From contig CAVSDT010000001.1 in NCBI GenBank assembly GCA_963726825.1, forward strand, positions 682,001 through 746,000: DNA of 64,000 nt, read 5' to 3'. This DNA is from DATLGB01 sp963726825. GTDB lineage: Bacteria; Actinomycetota; Thermoleophilia; Solirubrobacterales; Solirubrobacteraceae. Position 1 is the stretch's first letter. Each line of letters opens with the position of its first letter. The position numbers and the translations under genes are program-made. This document shows positions 24,584 through 32,899 of the stretch, piece by piece. The notes under the pieces are model-generated. The model did no database searches. It saw nothing but the letters and a program-made list of their open reading frames with translations, and was not told where the DNA came from.

Positions 24584-25390
24584 TCAGACCGCGGCGCGGA
24601 ACAGCTCGGCGTCGCCGGACAGCTGACGCTTGAGCTGGGCCTTCAGGTGCGAGTGGATCTGGCAGACGCGGCTCTCGGAGACGCCGAGGTGGTCGCCGAT
24701 CTCGCGCAGGGTCATGTTCTTGACGTACAGGAGCACGGCGACCTCGCGGTCGCGCTCGGGCAGCCCGTCGAAGGCGGAGCGGAAGCGGTGCTTGGCCTCG
24801 CCGAGGGCGGCGGCCTGCTCGGGGTCGGAGCGCTCGTCGTCGCAGCGGAGCGTGTCGATGCGCTCCGTGCCGCTGTCCTCGTCGGCGACGGTGACGTTGA
24901 GCGAGCCGACCTCGGCCTGGGCGACCTCGGCCTGCTTGGCGCGCAGCTCGGCGACCGTCGTGTCCAGCGCGTCGGCGAGCTCGACGTGGGAGGGCCGGCG
25001 GCCCTCGACGCTGGTGAAGCGCTCCCGGGCGCGGGCGACGTCGCGCTCCCAGCGGCGCAGCGACCGCGGCGCCCAGTCCTGGCGGCGCAGCTCGTCGAGC
25101 ACGGCGCCGCGGACGCGGATCCAGGCGAACTGCTCGAGGGAGGCGCCCTTGGCGGGGTCGAAGCGGTCGATGGCGGCGACGAGCGCCTCGAGGCCGCAGG
25201 AGACGAAGTCCTCCACCTCGTAGCGGGCGGGGAGCTCGCGCACCTTGCGATAGACGACGTGGCGCACGAGCGGCATGAGCGCCACCACGAGGCGGTTGCG
25301 GACCTGCAGGTCGCCGGTGCGGGCGTACTCGCTCCAGAGCGCCTCCGTGCGTCGTGCCGGCGCGGTCGGCGGTGTCGTCATGACCGTCAT
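24584..25390 (-). CDS. FliA/WhiG family sigma factor
   Basis: A 268-residue sigma-28-type factor. Region 2 includes LVRHVVYRKVRELPARYEVE, DFVSCGLEALVAAIDRFDP and AWIRVRGAVLDELRRQDW with RSLRR, all hallmarks of the FliA/WhiG class. Region 4 has LPERDREVAVLLYVKNMTLR followed by EIGDHLGVSESRVCQIHSHL. It would direct flagellar genes in motile members of the phylum, or sporulation-like development as WhiG does in Streptomyces. Two starts are possible (25390 and 25381). No anti-sigma (FlgM) gene is adjacent; the small FlaG-like gene lies downstream. Confidence 0.93.
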   Translation of the reverse strand: MTVMTTPPTAPARRTEALWSEYARTGDLQVRNRLVVALMPLVRHVVYRKVRELPARYEVEDFVSCGLEALVAAIDRFDPAKGASLEQFAWIRVRGAVLDELRRQDWAPRSLRRWERDVARARERFTSVEGRRPSHVELADALDTTVAELRAKQAEVAQAEVGSLNVTVADEDSGTERIDTLRCDDERSDPEQAAALGEAKHRFRSAFDGLPERDREVAVLLYVKNMTLREIGDHLGVSESRVCQIHSHLKAQLKRQLSGDAELFRAAV

Positions 25391-25501
25391 CTCGAGGCTC
25401 GCATCGGCACAAGTGCCGGACCGCCCCATCCCCCATCGGTGGTAATTGCGCGTCCACGCCGTCCTCCGCGTGCCAGACCGCCAGGCGGGTAGCGTCCGGG
25501 C

Positions 25502-26281
25502 ATGGCTTCCACCCGCTCCAAGACCCGCGCGCTCGCGCTCGGTGGCGTCGCGCTCGGCGCGGCCGCCGTCGGCATGCTGCGCCGCCGCCGCGCCGCCGCC
25601 CGCATCGGCAGCCCCGCGCCCGCCCCCTCCGTCGCCCCCGAGGGCACCCGCGCCGCCGAGGCGCCCGCGGCCCCCGCGCCGTCGATCGCGAACGCCGACG
25701 CCGGCGGGCCGCCGGAGAACACGTCCACCCACGTCCCCGCCCCGGCGCGCGAGACCGCCGCCCATGAGGGCCAGACCGCCGGCCTGCTCGACGACACCGG
25801 CGGGCTGGACGAGGAGGCCGAGGAGGCCGCAGCCGCGGCCGAGGCCGCCAACATCGGCGGCGCGCGCCCCGACTACCCGAGTGATGAGTACGGCTCGGAG
25901 GCCGAGGAGGCCCTGCGCGCGGTCGAGGAGGCCGGTGGCGGCGAGTCCGAGGGCGAGGAGCTCGCCGAGATGGACCTGGTCGAGAACGCCGAGGACGACT
26001 TCGACGGCAAGAGCGAGGCCGAGAAGGCGATCGACGCCGCGATCGAGGCCCAGGACGATCCGTTCAGCGGTGAGGCGGGCGTCCCGAGCGACGATCGCGT
26101 CGACGACGTGGCCGCCGAGCAGGCCGAGCAGGCCCTGGCCCAGGAGGACGAGGCGAAGGCCGCGACGCCGCCCCCGCCGCCGTCCTCGGCCGCCGAGAAG
26201 TCCGCCGCCGTGTGGCGCACGGACGACCCGCGCGACCAGCCGACGATCGAGCAGCCCCGGGTCGATCCGGACGCCGCCTAG
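25502..26281 (+). CDS. acidic, disordered hypothetical protein with N-terminal membrane segment
   Basis: A 259-residue protein. The N-terminus ALALGGVALGAAAVGMLRRR is a weak membrane or signal-anchor segment followed by arginines. The rest is an Ala/Glu/Asp-rich low-complexity chain (EEAEEAAAAAEAANIGGARP, then AEQAEQALAQEDEAKA) with no recognisable domain. The ATG at 25502 follows the divergent sigma gene by 111 bases, enough for promoters in both directions. Codon use matches the neighbours, with strong third-position GC. Function unknown; a membrane-tethered acidic scaffold is all that can be said. Confidence 0.6.
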   Translation: MASTRSKTRALALGGVALGAAAVGMLRRRRAAARIGSPAPAPSVAPEGTRAAEAPAAPAPSIANADAGGPPENTSTHVPAPARETAAHEGQTAGLLDDTGGLDEEAEEAAAAAEAANIGGARPDYPSDEYGSEAEEALRAVEEAGGGESEGEELAEMDLVENAEDDFDGKSEAEKAIDAAIEAQDDPFSGEAGVPSDDRVDDVAAEQAEQALAQEDEAKAATPPPPPSSAAEKSAAVWRTDDPRDQPTIEQPRVDPDAA

Positions 26282-26395
26282 GGCCGCCGGCGGCTCCCGC
26301 GCAGGACTCCGCCCAGGGCGCAGGGCCGTGCGCGGCGGCGGCGAAACGCGTGGGAGCTTGCGGTCCACCTCCAGCACGGCAGAATGGGCAGCGCG

Positions 26396-27910
26396 ATGAG
26401 CACCCTCGTGGGCACGCGCCTCTCCGGCCGCTATCGCCTGGACGCCCAGATCGGGACCGGGGGGATGTCGACCGTCTACCGGGCGTTCGACACCACCCTC
26501 GAGCGCACGGTGGCGGTCAAGCTCATGCACCGCGAGATGTCCTCGGACTCCGCGCAGCTCGAGCGCTTCCGCCGCGAGGCCCGCTCCGTCGCGCAGTTCT
26601 CCCATCCCCACATCGTCGGCGTCATCGACGCCGGCGACGACGACGGGCGCCCCTACATCGTGTTCGAGTACGTCGAGGGCGAGACGCTCAAGGACCGCAT
26701 CCGCCGCGCCGGCTCGCTCCCCGTCGACGAGTCGCTCGCCTACGCGATCGAGATCACCCGCGCGATCGGCGCCGCCCACCGCCACGGGATCGTCCACCGC
26801 GACATCAAGCCCCAGAACGTCCTCATCGACGAGGAGGGCCAGGCCAAGGTCACCGACTTCGGCATCGCCCGGTCCCTCGAGGAGGACGGATTGACCGCCG
26901 ACGGCCGGGTGCTCGGCACCACCGACTACGTCTCGCCCGAGCAGGCCCTCGGCCACGCCGTCAACGGCCAGTCCGACATCTACTCGCTCGGGGTCGTCCT
27001 GTTCGAGATGCTCACCGGGGGCGTCCCCTTCCACGGCGAGAACCAGGTCGCCGTCGCGATGAAGCACGTGCGCGAGGACCTGCCGGACGTCCAGCGCGCC
27101 CGCCCCGAGGTCTCCGCGAGCGTCGCCTCGGTGCTGGACCGGATGACCGCCAAGCAGCTCGAGCGCCGCTATCCCGACGCCGAGACGCTCGAGGACGAGC
27201 TCGAGGACGTCCTCGCGATCGAGGCCGCCCGCGCCGGGCACTCGACGGGCGAGGCGACGGCGGTCCTGCGCACCCTCCCCGCCGCGTCGCGGCGCCGGGT
27301 CCCGCTGCGGATGCGGATGCGCGTGCCGCTCGTCGTGGGCGCGATGGGGCTGGTGGTCGCCGCGCTCGTGGTCGTGCTCGTCGTCGGCGAGGCCGCCAAC
27401 CGCGTCGAGCGCGGCACGGGCGCCCCGCGCGCCCAGGCCCCGCGCGGGGAGACGGGCGTCTCGCTGGCCCGCGGCGCCGCCAAGGACTACGACCCGCAGG
27501 GCGACGACGCCGAGCACGCCGACGAGGCCGCGCTCGCCCTCGACGGCGACCCCGGCACCGCGTGGACCACGGAGAACTACCGCGACGACGTCATCACCGG
27601 CCCCTCGGGCCCGAAGGGCGTCGGCCTCTACGTCGACGCGAAGCCGCGCGTCGCCGCCACGTCCATGCTGATCCAGACCGCGAAGGCGGGCTGGAAGGCG
27701 ACGATCTACGCGGCGGCGCCCGGGAAGGTCCCCAAGGACGTCGACGACTGGACGAAGGTCGGCGGCGGCCGCGTGTCCAAGCGCAAGCAGCGCTTCTCCC
27801 TCACCACCGACGGCAGGAGCTTCCGCTACTACCTCATCTGGATCACGGACCTGCCGAAGGGCGCCCAGAGCGTCTCGATCGGCGAGGTCAGCCTCACCCA
27901 GGAGACCTGA
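26396..27910 (+). CDS. Ser/Thr protein kinase with extracytoplasmic discoidin-like domain
   Basis: About 504 residues from the ATG at 26396 (26384 is possible). The kinase domain starts LSGRYRLDAQIGTGGMSTVY; VAVKL carries the ATP lysine, HRDIKPQN the catalytic loop and DFGIA the metal site. APE is represented by SPEQALG. A membrane helix (VVGAMGLVVAALVVVLVVG) precedes an external domain, ALALDGDPGTAWTTENYRDD to WITDLPKG, a jelly-roll F5/8C or discoidin-like fold. This sensor could bind a carbohydrate, a contrast with PASTA kinases that bind muropeptides. It has no phosphatase beside it; PstP at 34212-35489 may reverse its action. Confidence 0.88.
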   Translation: MSTLVGTRLSGRYRLDAQIGTGGMSTVYRAFDTTLERTVAVKLMHREMSSDSAQLERFRREARSVAQFSHPHIVGVIDAGDDDGRPYIVFEYVEGETLKDRIRRAGSLPVDESLAYAIEITRAIGAAHRHGIVHRDIKPQNVLIDEEGQAKVTDFGIARSLEEDGLTADGRVLGTTDYVSPEQALGHAVNGQSDIYSLGVVLFEMLTGGVPFHGENQVAVAMKHVREDLPDVQRARPEVSASVASVLDRMTAKQLERRYPDAETLEDELEDVLAIEAARAGHSTGEATAVLRTLPAASRRRVPLRMRMRVPLVVGAMGLVVAALVVVLVVGEAANRVERGTGAPRAQAPRGETGVSLARGAAKDYDPQGDDAEHADEAALALDGDPGTAWTTENYRDDVITGPSGPKGVGLYVDAKPRVAATSMLIQTAKAGWKATIYAAAPGKVPKDVDDWTKVGGGRVSKRKQRFSLTTDGRSFRYYLIWITDLPKGAQSVSIGEVSLTQET

Positions 27911-27916
27911 CCGTAA

Positions 27917-28552
27917 CGGGGGGCGGTCGCCGCCGCCAGGGCGCTCATCACCGGCAAGCAGATCAAGGACGGCTCGATCGGGGCGAAGGAGCTCTCGAAG
28001 GGCGTCCGCGAGGACCTCGGCGCCACGGGCGGTCCCGGCCCGAAGGGCGATGCGGGCGCGGCGGGACCGGCGGGACCGGCAGGGGCGGCCGGCCCGGCGG
28101 GCCCTGCCGGGGCACCGGGGCCGCAGGGCCCTCCCGGCGCGGACGGCGCGCAGGGGCCGCAGGGCGAGATCGGGCCGAGCACCGCGTACGGCTCCACCGC
28201 GGCCGGCACGGACCTCACCGTCGCGACCACGCCGGTCGTGCGCGTGTCGGTCCCCGCCGGCAGCTACGTCGTCACCGCGACCGGCGCCGTCGCGAGCTCG
28301 AGCGGCACGGCGAAGGAGGCGTCCTACGCCTGCTCGGTCCCCGGCGCCTCCATCACCGGCGGCCGCCTCGCCGGCACGGACGTGCCCGGCAGGCGCGACG
28401 CGTTCGCCATCACGTCGACGACGACCCTCGACCAGGCCGGCACGATCACCCTCAGCTGCCGCATGACCATCTCGCGCGACGAGGGGGCCAACCGCAGCGG
28501 GACGGTCAACGACCCATCCATCACGGCGATCCGCGTCGGGTCGGTGGGCTAG
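27917..28552 (+). pseudogene. N-terminally truncated collagen-like secreted protein
   Basis: An open frame from the TAA at 27914-27916 to the stop at 28552 encodes AVAAARALITGKQIKDGSIG, then a collagen-like stretch of about 24 Gly-X-Y triplets (GPAGPAGAAGPAGPAGAPGP) and a C-terminal beta-rich domain (PAGSYVVTATGAVASSSG). This is the layout of secreted collagen-like proteins with a 'KQIKDGSI' segment right after a signal peptide. There is no ATG, GTG or TTG upstream of the triplets in this frame (the first is GTG at 28238, after them). The signal peptide and start appear lost; a deletion at the junction with the kinase gene (stop 27910) is likely. Either a remnant or a GTG-started C-terminal fragment. 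Confidence 0.7.
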
Positions 28553-29511
28553 CCGCGCTCGGCCCGGAAGCGCTCGATCGCGAGCGTGACGAGACGGTCG
28601 CAGACCTGCGGGAAGGTCAGGCCGGAGGCGGCCCAGAGCTTCGCGTAGACGGAGGTGGGGGTGAAGCCCGGCAGCGTGTTGAGCTCGTTGACCAGCACGC
28701 TGCCGTCGTCCTCGACGAAGAAGTCGACCCGGGCGAGGCCGGCGCAGCCCGTGCGCGTGAACGTCTGCACCGCGAGGGCGCGGACCCGCTCGATCGTCGC
28801 GTCCGGGACCCGGGCCGGCACGACGAGCTCCATGCCGCCGTCGGTGTACTTCGCGTCGTAGTCGTACCAGTCGGCGCCGCCCGTGAGGACGATCTCGCCG
28901 GGGACGCTCGCCTCCGGCGCGGCGTTGCCGAGCACCGCGCACTCGACCTCGAGGCCGGGCGACATCGCCTCGACGACCGCCACGGTGTCGTGCTCGAAGG
29001 CGACGGCGAGCGCCGCGTCGAGGTCCGCGGCGTCCGTGACCTTGACGATCCCCTGCGAGGACCCGGCCCGGGCGGGCTTGACGAACACCGGCAGCCCGAG
29101 CGCCGCGACCCGTCCGGTGTCGTCGCCGGGGCGCAGTGCGACGTAGCCGACCTGCGGGATGCCGGCGGCGGAGAGCACGTCCTTGAAGACGACCTTGTCC
29201 ATCGCCAGCGCCGTGCCGAGCACGCCCGCGCCGACGTAGGGCACGTCGAGGAGCTCGAGCAGGCCCTGGACGGTGCCGTCCTCGCCGAACGGCCCGTGGA
29301 GGATCCCGAACACGGCGTCGGCGCCGAGCAGCCCGCCCCCCGGCGTCATGGTCACCGCCGCGCCGTCGTGGATCCACGCGCCCGCACGGGTCAGGTGGAC
29401 GTCGAGCACCTCGTGGCCGGCCTCGGCCAGCCCGGCGCGCACCGCGGCGCCCGAGGCCACCGAGACCTCGTGCTCGGAGGAGCGCCCACCGGAGAGGACC
29501 GCGACCCTCAC
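28549..29511 (-). CDS. ddl: D-alanine--D-alanine ligase
   Basis: A 320-residue ATP-grasp ligase of the Ddl type. It begins VRVAVLSGGRSSEHEVSVAS; HGPFGEDGTVQGLLE, KVVFKDVLSAAGIPQVGYVA, VKPARAGSSQGIVKV and WYDYDAKY (omega-loop with Lys-Tyr) are all as expected for D-Ala-D-Ala synthesis. NELNTLPGFTPTSVY ends the catalytic core. It is the last gene of the kinase/rodA/pbpA operon: its GTG overlaps the pknB stop by two or three bases. A second, more divergent Ddl is encoded at 61835-62782. It acts in the cytoplasm to make the dipeptide for MurF. Confidence 0.93.
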   Translation of the reverse strand: MRVAVLSGGRSSEHEVSVASGAAVRAGLAEAGHEVLDVHLTRAGAWIHDGAAVTMTPGGGLLGADAVFGILHGPFGEDGTVQGLLELLDVPYVGAGVLGTALAMDKVVFKDVLSAAGIPQVGYVALRPGDDTGRVAALGLPVFVKPARAGSSQGIVKVTDAADLDAALAVAFEHDTVAVVEAMSPGLEVECAVLGNAAPEASVPGEIVLTGGADWYDYDAKYTDGGMELVVPARVPDATIERVRALAVQTFTRTGCAGLARVDFFVEDDGSVLVNELNTLPGFTPTSVYAKLWAASGLTFPQVCDRLVTLAIERFRAERG

Positions 29512-31472
29512 GGGGCATCCCCCGCCGCGCCCTGCGTCTCGGTCGTGGCCGTCGGGGTGGGCGTCCGCGTCGGCTTGGGCGTGGGCGTTCGCGTCGGCTT
29601 GGGCGTCGGCGTGGCCGTCGGGTCCGGCGCGTCGGGCTCGAAGCCGCCGCCGACGATGATCGTGACGGTCGCGCCCTGGGGCCGGGACGCGCCCGCCTCC
29701 GGGTCCTGGTCGAGCACCTGGCCGTCCTCGTCCGGGCTGGTGGCCTGGCGGCGGCGCACCCGGACCTCGAAGCCCGCCGCGCGCAGCTGCGAGGACGCCT
29801 CCGCCTGCTCGAGGCCGGTGACCCCGGGGACGTCGACGCCCTCGGCGACGGTCAGCGTGACCGTCGCGCCGCGCTTGGCCGTCGCGCCGCTGGACGGGTC
29901 CTGCGCCGTGACCGTCCCGGGGTCCTGGTCAGAGGCCTTGCGGCGCGTCTTGACCGTGAAGCCGAGGCGTTCGAGCTGGGCGCGCGCGTCCTCGACGGCC
30001 TGCGACGTCACGTCGGGGATCCCGACCCGCTCCGGGCCGCGCGAGACCGCGAGAGTGATCGTCGAGCCGATGTCGATCGGGGTGCGCGCCTCCGGCTGGG
30101 TCCCGATCACGCGGCCGGCGTCGACCGAGTCCGAGAACGTCCGCTGCACGTCGGGCTTGAACCCGGCGCGGGTGATCGCCTGCGTCGCGGCCCGCTCCCG
30201 CGAGCCCACGACGTCGGGCACGGCGGCCTGGCCCGGGCCGGTGGAGACGAAGATCGTCACCTGCGAGCCCTCGTCCGCGCGCTCGCCCGGGGAGGGGCGC
30301 TGGCGGATCACGAGGTCGGCCGGGCGATCGGCGGAGCGGACCTCCTGGATCTCGGAGGCGAAGCCGTCGTTGTTGAGCTTGGCGGCCGCGTTGGACGACG
30401 TCTGACCGACGACGTCGGGGACCTTGACCTCCGTCGGCTGTGCGAGCAGCGCGACCCCGATGGCGAGGGCCACGAGAGCCAGCGCCGCGATCAGCCACAC
30501 CCACCACGGCGGCCGGCGACGGGACTCGACGATGACCTCCTCGCCCGTGACCGGCAGCCCGAGCGCCCCAGCGGCCGGGTACATCCCGGTGAGCTGGCCC
30601 GTGAGCTGCTTGGCGTCGGGCGCCGCCGGCATGTCGCGCACGGCGTCCAGCGCCGTGATGAAGTCGTCTGCGTCCTGGTAGCGGTTGGCCGGGTCCTTCT
30701 GCAGCGCGGTCAGCACGACCTGCTCCAGCTGCGGGGACACCTCGGGGTTGAGCTCGCGCGGCGGCGTCGGGTCCTCCGACACCTGCTTGAGCGCGATCGA
30801 CACGGCCGACTCCGCGTCGAAGGGCGGGTTGCCCGTCAGCAGCTCGTAGAGGACGATGCCGGCCGAGTACAGGTCGGAGGTGGCCGCGACCGCGTGGCCC
30901 TGTGCCTGCTCCGGCGAGAGGTAGGCGGCGGTCCCCATGATCGCCCCGGTCTCGGTCATGTCGGAGGCGCCCGCGCGGGCGATCCCGAAGTCCGTCACCT
31001 TGACGCGCCGCTCGCCGTCGACGAGGACGTTGTGGGGCTTGATGTCGCGGTGGATGATCCCGCGGCGATGGGCGAAGCGCAGGGCGCGCAGCAGCTGGAT
31101 CGTGATGTCGACGGCCAGCGCCGGCTCGAGCGGGCCGTCCTTGACGAGCGCCTTCAGCGACTCGCCGTCGAGCATCTCCATCGCGATGTAGTACGTCCCG
31201 TCCCAGGATCCGCGGTCGAAGACCTGCACGACGTTGGGATGCTGCAGGCCTGCCGCGGCGGACGCCTCGCGACGGAAGCGCTCGACGAACTCGCCGTCGG
31301 CGGCGAAGCGGCGATGGAGGACCTTCAGCGCGACGGCGCGGCCGAGCTGGTTGTCCTCGGCGCAGTAGACGTCGGCCATCCCGCCGGACCCGATCCGCCC
31401 GACGACGCGGTAGCGGCCGTCGACGAGGTCGTCGGACCGCAGGTTCTCGCGCAGCTCGCCGAAGTCGGACAT
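29508..31472 (-). CDS. pknB: PknB-type Ser/Thr kinase with four PASTA repeats
   Basis: A 654-residue kinase. The N-terminal domain (VDGRYRVVGRIGSGGMADVY, VALKVLHR, HRDIKPHNVLV, DFGIARAG) is complete. A helix (WWVWLIAALALVALAIGVALLA) leads to four external PASTA repeats (about residues 375-610, each starting VPDVVG-like), which bind muropeptides or beta-lactams in this family. A short Thr/Pro repeat (TPKPTRTPTPKPTRTPTPT) ends the protein. It phosphorylates division and wall proteins, with FhaA/FhaB as readers and PstP as the opposing phosphatase, all in the same operon. Its start overlaps the pbpA stop by one base (TGATG). Confidence 0.96.
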   Translation of the reverse strand: MSDFGELRENLRSDDLVDGRYRVVGRIGSGGMADVYCAEDNQLGRAVALKVLHRRFAADGEFVERFRREASAAAGLQHPNVVQVFDRGSWDGTYYIAMEMLDGESLKALVKDGPLEPALAVDITIQLLRALRFAHRRGIIHRDIKPHNVLVDGERRVKVTDFGIARAGASDMTETGAIMGTAAYLSPEQAQGHAVAATSDLYSAGIVLYELLTGNPPFDAESAVSIALKQVSEDPTPPRELNPEVSPQLEQVVLTALQKDPANRYQDADDFITALDAVRDMPAAPDAKQLTGQLTGMYPAAGALGLPVTGEEVIVESRRRPPWWVWLIAALALVALAIGVALLAQPTEVKVPDVVGQTSSNAAAKLNNDGFASEIQEVRSADRPADLVIRQRPSPGERADEGSQVTIFVSTGPGQAAVPDVVGSRERAATQAITRAGFKPDVQRTFSDSVDAGRVIGTQPEARTPIDIGSTITLAVSRGPERVGIPDVTSQAVEDARAQLERLGFTVKTRRKASDQDPGTVTAQDPSSGATAKRGATVTLTVAEGVDVPGVTGLEQAEASSQLRAAGFEVRVRRRQATSPDEDGQVLDQDPEAGASRPQGATVTIIVGGGFEPDAPDPTATPTPKPTRTPTPKPTRTPTPTATTETQGAAGDAP

Positions 31473-32899
31473 CAGTCGCCCAGCGCCTCGAGGACCGCCT
31501 TGGCGATCGGTGCGGCGACGGTGCCGCCCTGCCCGCCCTGGACGCGCTCGACCATCACGGCGACGGCGTGGTCTCCGGCGAAGCCGATGAACCACAGGTC
31601 GTTGAGGCCGGTGTTGTTGAGCTCGGCGGTGCCGGTCTTGCCGGCGACCTCGATGCCCGACAGCGCCGCCGCCGTGCCCGTGCCCTCGCGCACCACCTGC
31701 TTCATCATGGCCGTCAGCGCGGCGGCGGAGTCCGACGAGATCACGCGATCGGCCCGCTTGGCCTCGTGCTCGTAGGTCGCCCGCCCGTCCTGGTCGGTCG
31801 CCCGCTCGACGAGGTAGGGCTGCATGCGCTCCCCGCCGTTGGCGATCGTCGCGGCCACGGACGCCATCTGCAGCGGCGTCACGAGCAGCTTGTCCTGCCC
31901 GATCGCCATGCGGCCGACGTCGACGTTGCGGTTCGTCGCCGGGATGAGCCGGCCCTTCAGGCGCTCGCCGGAGCGGGTGATCTGGTCGCTCGGCAGGTCA
32001 AGGCCGAGCCGGCTGCCGAAGCCGAAGCGGGTCATGTAGGTGTCCATCCGCTGCTTGCCCAGCGCCTCGCCGATCTGGCCGAAGACCGTGTTGACGGACT
32101 TCGTCAGCGCGTCGGTCAGCGAGATCTGCGCGTAGTCCTCGCCGCCGAAGTTGTTCAGCGGCACGCCGGAGATGGCGAGGCCGTTCTTGCCCGACAGCGT
32201 CGACCCCGGCGTGTACTTGCCCGAGTCCAGCGCCGCCGCGGCGGTGACGGCCTTGAACGTCGACCCGGGCGGGAACAGGCCCTGGGTGGCGCGCTCGAAC
32301 AGCGGTGTGGCGCCCTCGTCGGTGGAGAGCCCCTTGAACCGGTCGCCCTTGTCGAGGTCGTTGGGGTCGAAGCCCGGGACGGACGCCAGCACCTTCACCG
32401 CGCCCGACTTGACGTCGAGCGCGACGACCGCGCCCTTGCCCGAGGGGGACGCCTTGAGCTGGTCGACCGCCAGCTTCTGGATCTTCGCGTCGAGCGTCGT
32501 CTCGAGGTCCTGGCCCTCGCGCGGGCGGTCGAGGATCGAGTCCACGACCCCGATGAGCTCCGTGCGCACGCCGGTCAGCCGGTCGTTGTAGAAGCGCTCG
32601 AGGCCGGAGCGGCCGATCGAGGTGAACGCGTAGCCGACCGGGTGGCCGAACAGCTCGCCGAGCGGATAGCGGCGGCGATACCGGCCGCCGGAGAGGCGCT
32701 CGGAGCCCGCGATCACCGCGCCGTCGGCGGTGCGGATGACGCCGCGCTTGATCTTCTCCTCCTGCAGGAGCGTGCGGCGGTTGTCCGGGTTGGTGCGCAG
32801 CGCGTCCGCGTCGAACACCGACCAGTAGCTCGTGAACCCCACGAGCACCGCGAAGAGGAGGAAGACCAGCCCGTACAGCCGCAGGATCGGGGCCTTCAC
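31472..32899 (-). CDS. pbpA: penicillin-binding protein (class B transpeptidase)
   Basis: A 475-residue class B PBP. One N-terminal helix (LYGLVFLLFAVLVGFTSYW) is followed by a dimerisation region (GVIRTADGAVIAGSERLSGG) and the transpeptidase domain with the three active motifs: STFK at 213-216 (nucleophile Ser213), SVN in LTDALTKSVNTVFG and KTGTAE near residue 415. It cross-links peptidoglycan outside the membrane as partner of the RodA/FtsW glycosyltransferase encoded directly upstream (4-base overlap GTGA). The short length matches mycobacterial PbpA rather than PonA-type enzymes. Confidence 0.95.
   Translation of the reverse strand: MKAPILRLYGLVFLLFAVLVGFTSYWSVFDADALRTNPDNRRTLLQEEKIKRGVIRTADGAVIAGSERLSGGRYRRRYPLGELFGHPVGYAFTSIGRSGLERFYNDRLTGVRTELIGVVDSILDRPREGQDLETTLDAKIQKLAVDQLKASPSGKGAVVALDVKSGAVKVLASVPGFDPNDLDKGDRFKGLSTDEGATPLFERATQGLFPPGSTFKAVTAAAALDSGKYTPGSTLSGKNGLAISGVPLNNFGGEDYAQISLTDALTKSVNTVFGQIGEALGKQRMDTYMTRFGFGSRLGLDLPSDQITRSGERLKGRLIPATNRNVDVGRMAIGQDKLLVTPLQMASVAATIANGGERMQPYLVERATDQDGRATYEHEAKRADRVISSDSAAALTAMMKQVVREGTGTAAALSGIEVAGKTGTAELNNTGLNDLWFIGFAGDHAVAVMVERVQGGQGGTVAAPIAKAVLEALGD

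Noticed and set aside
24584..29518. A 1644-codon open frame on the minus strand
   Set aside because: Only its first part (sigma factor) and last part (ddl, in another frame) have family support; the middle is antisense to the kinase gene and is a result of high GC content.
29520..29640. Thr/Pro repeats at the end of pknB as an origin-like or iteron repeat
   Set aside because: The repeats follow the reading frame (TPKPTR) and lie at the protein tail.
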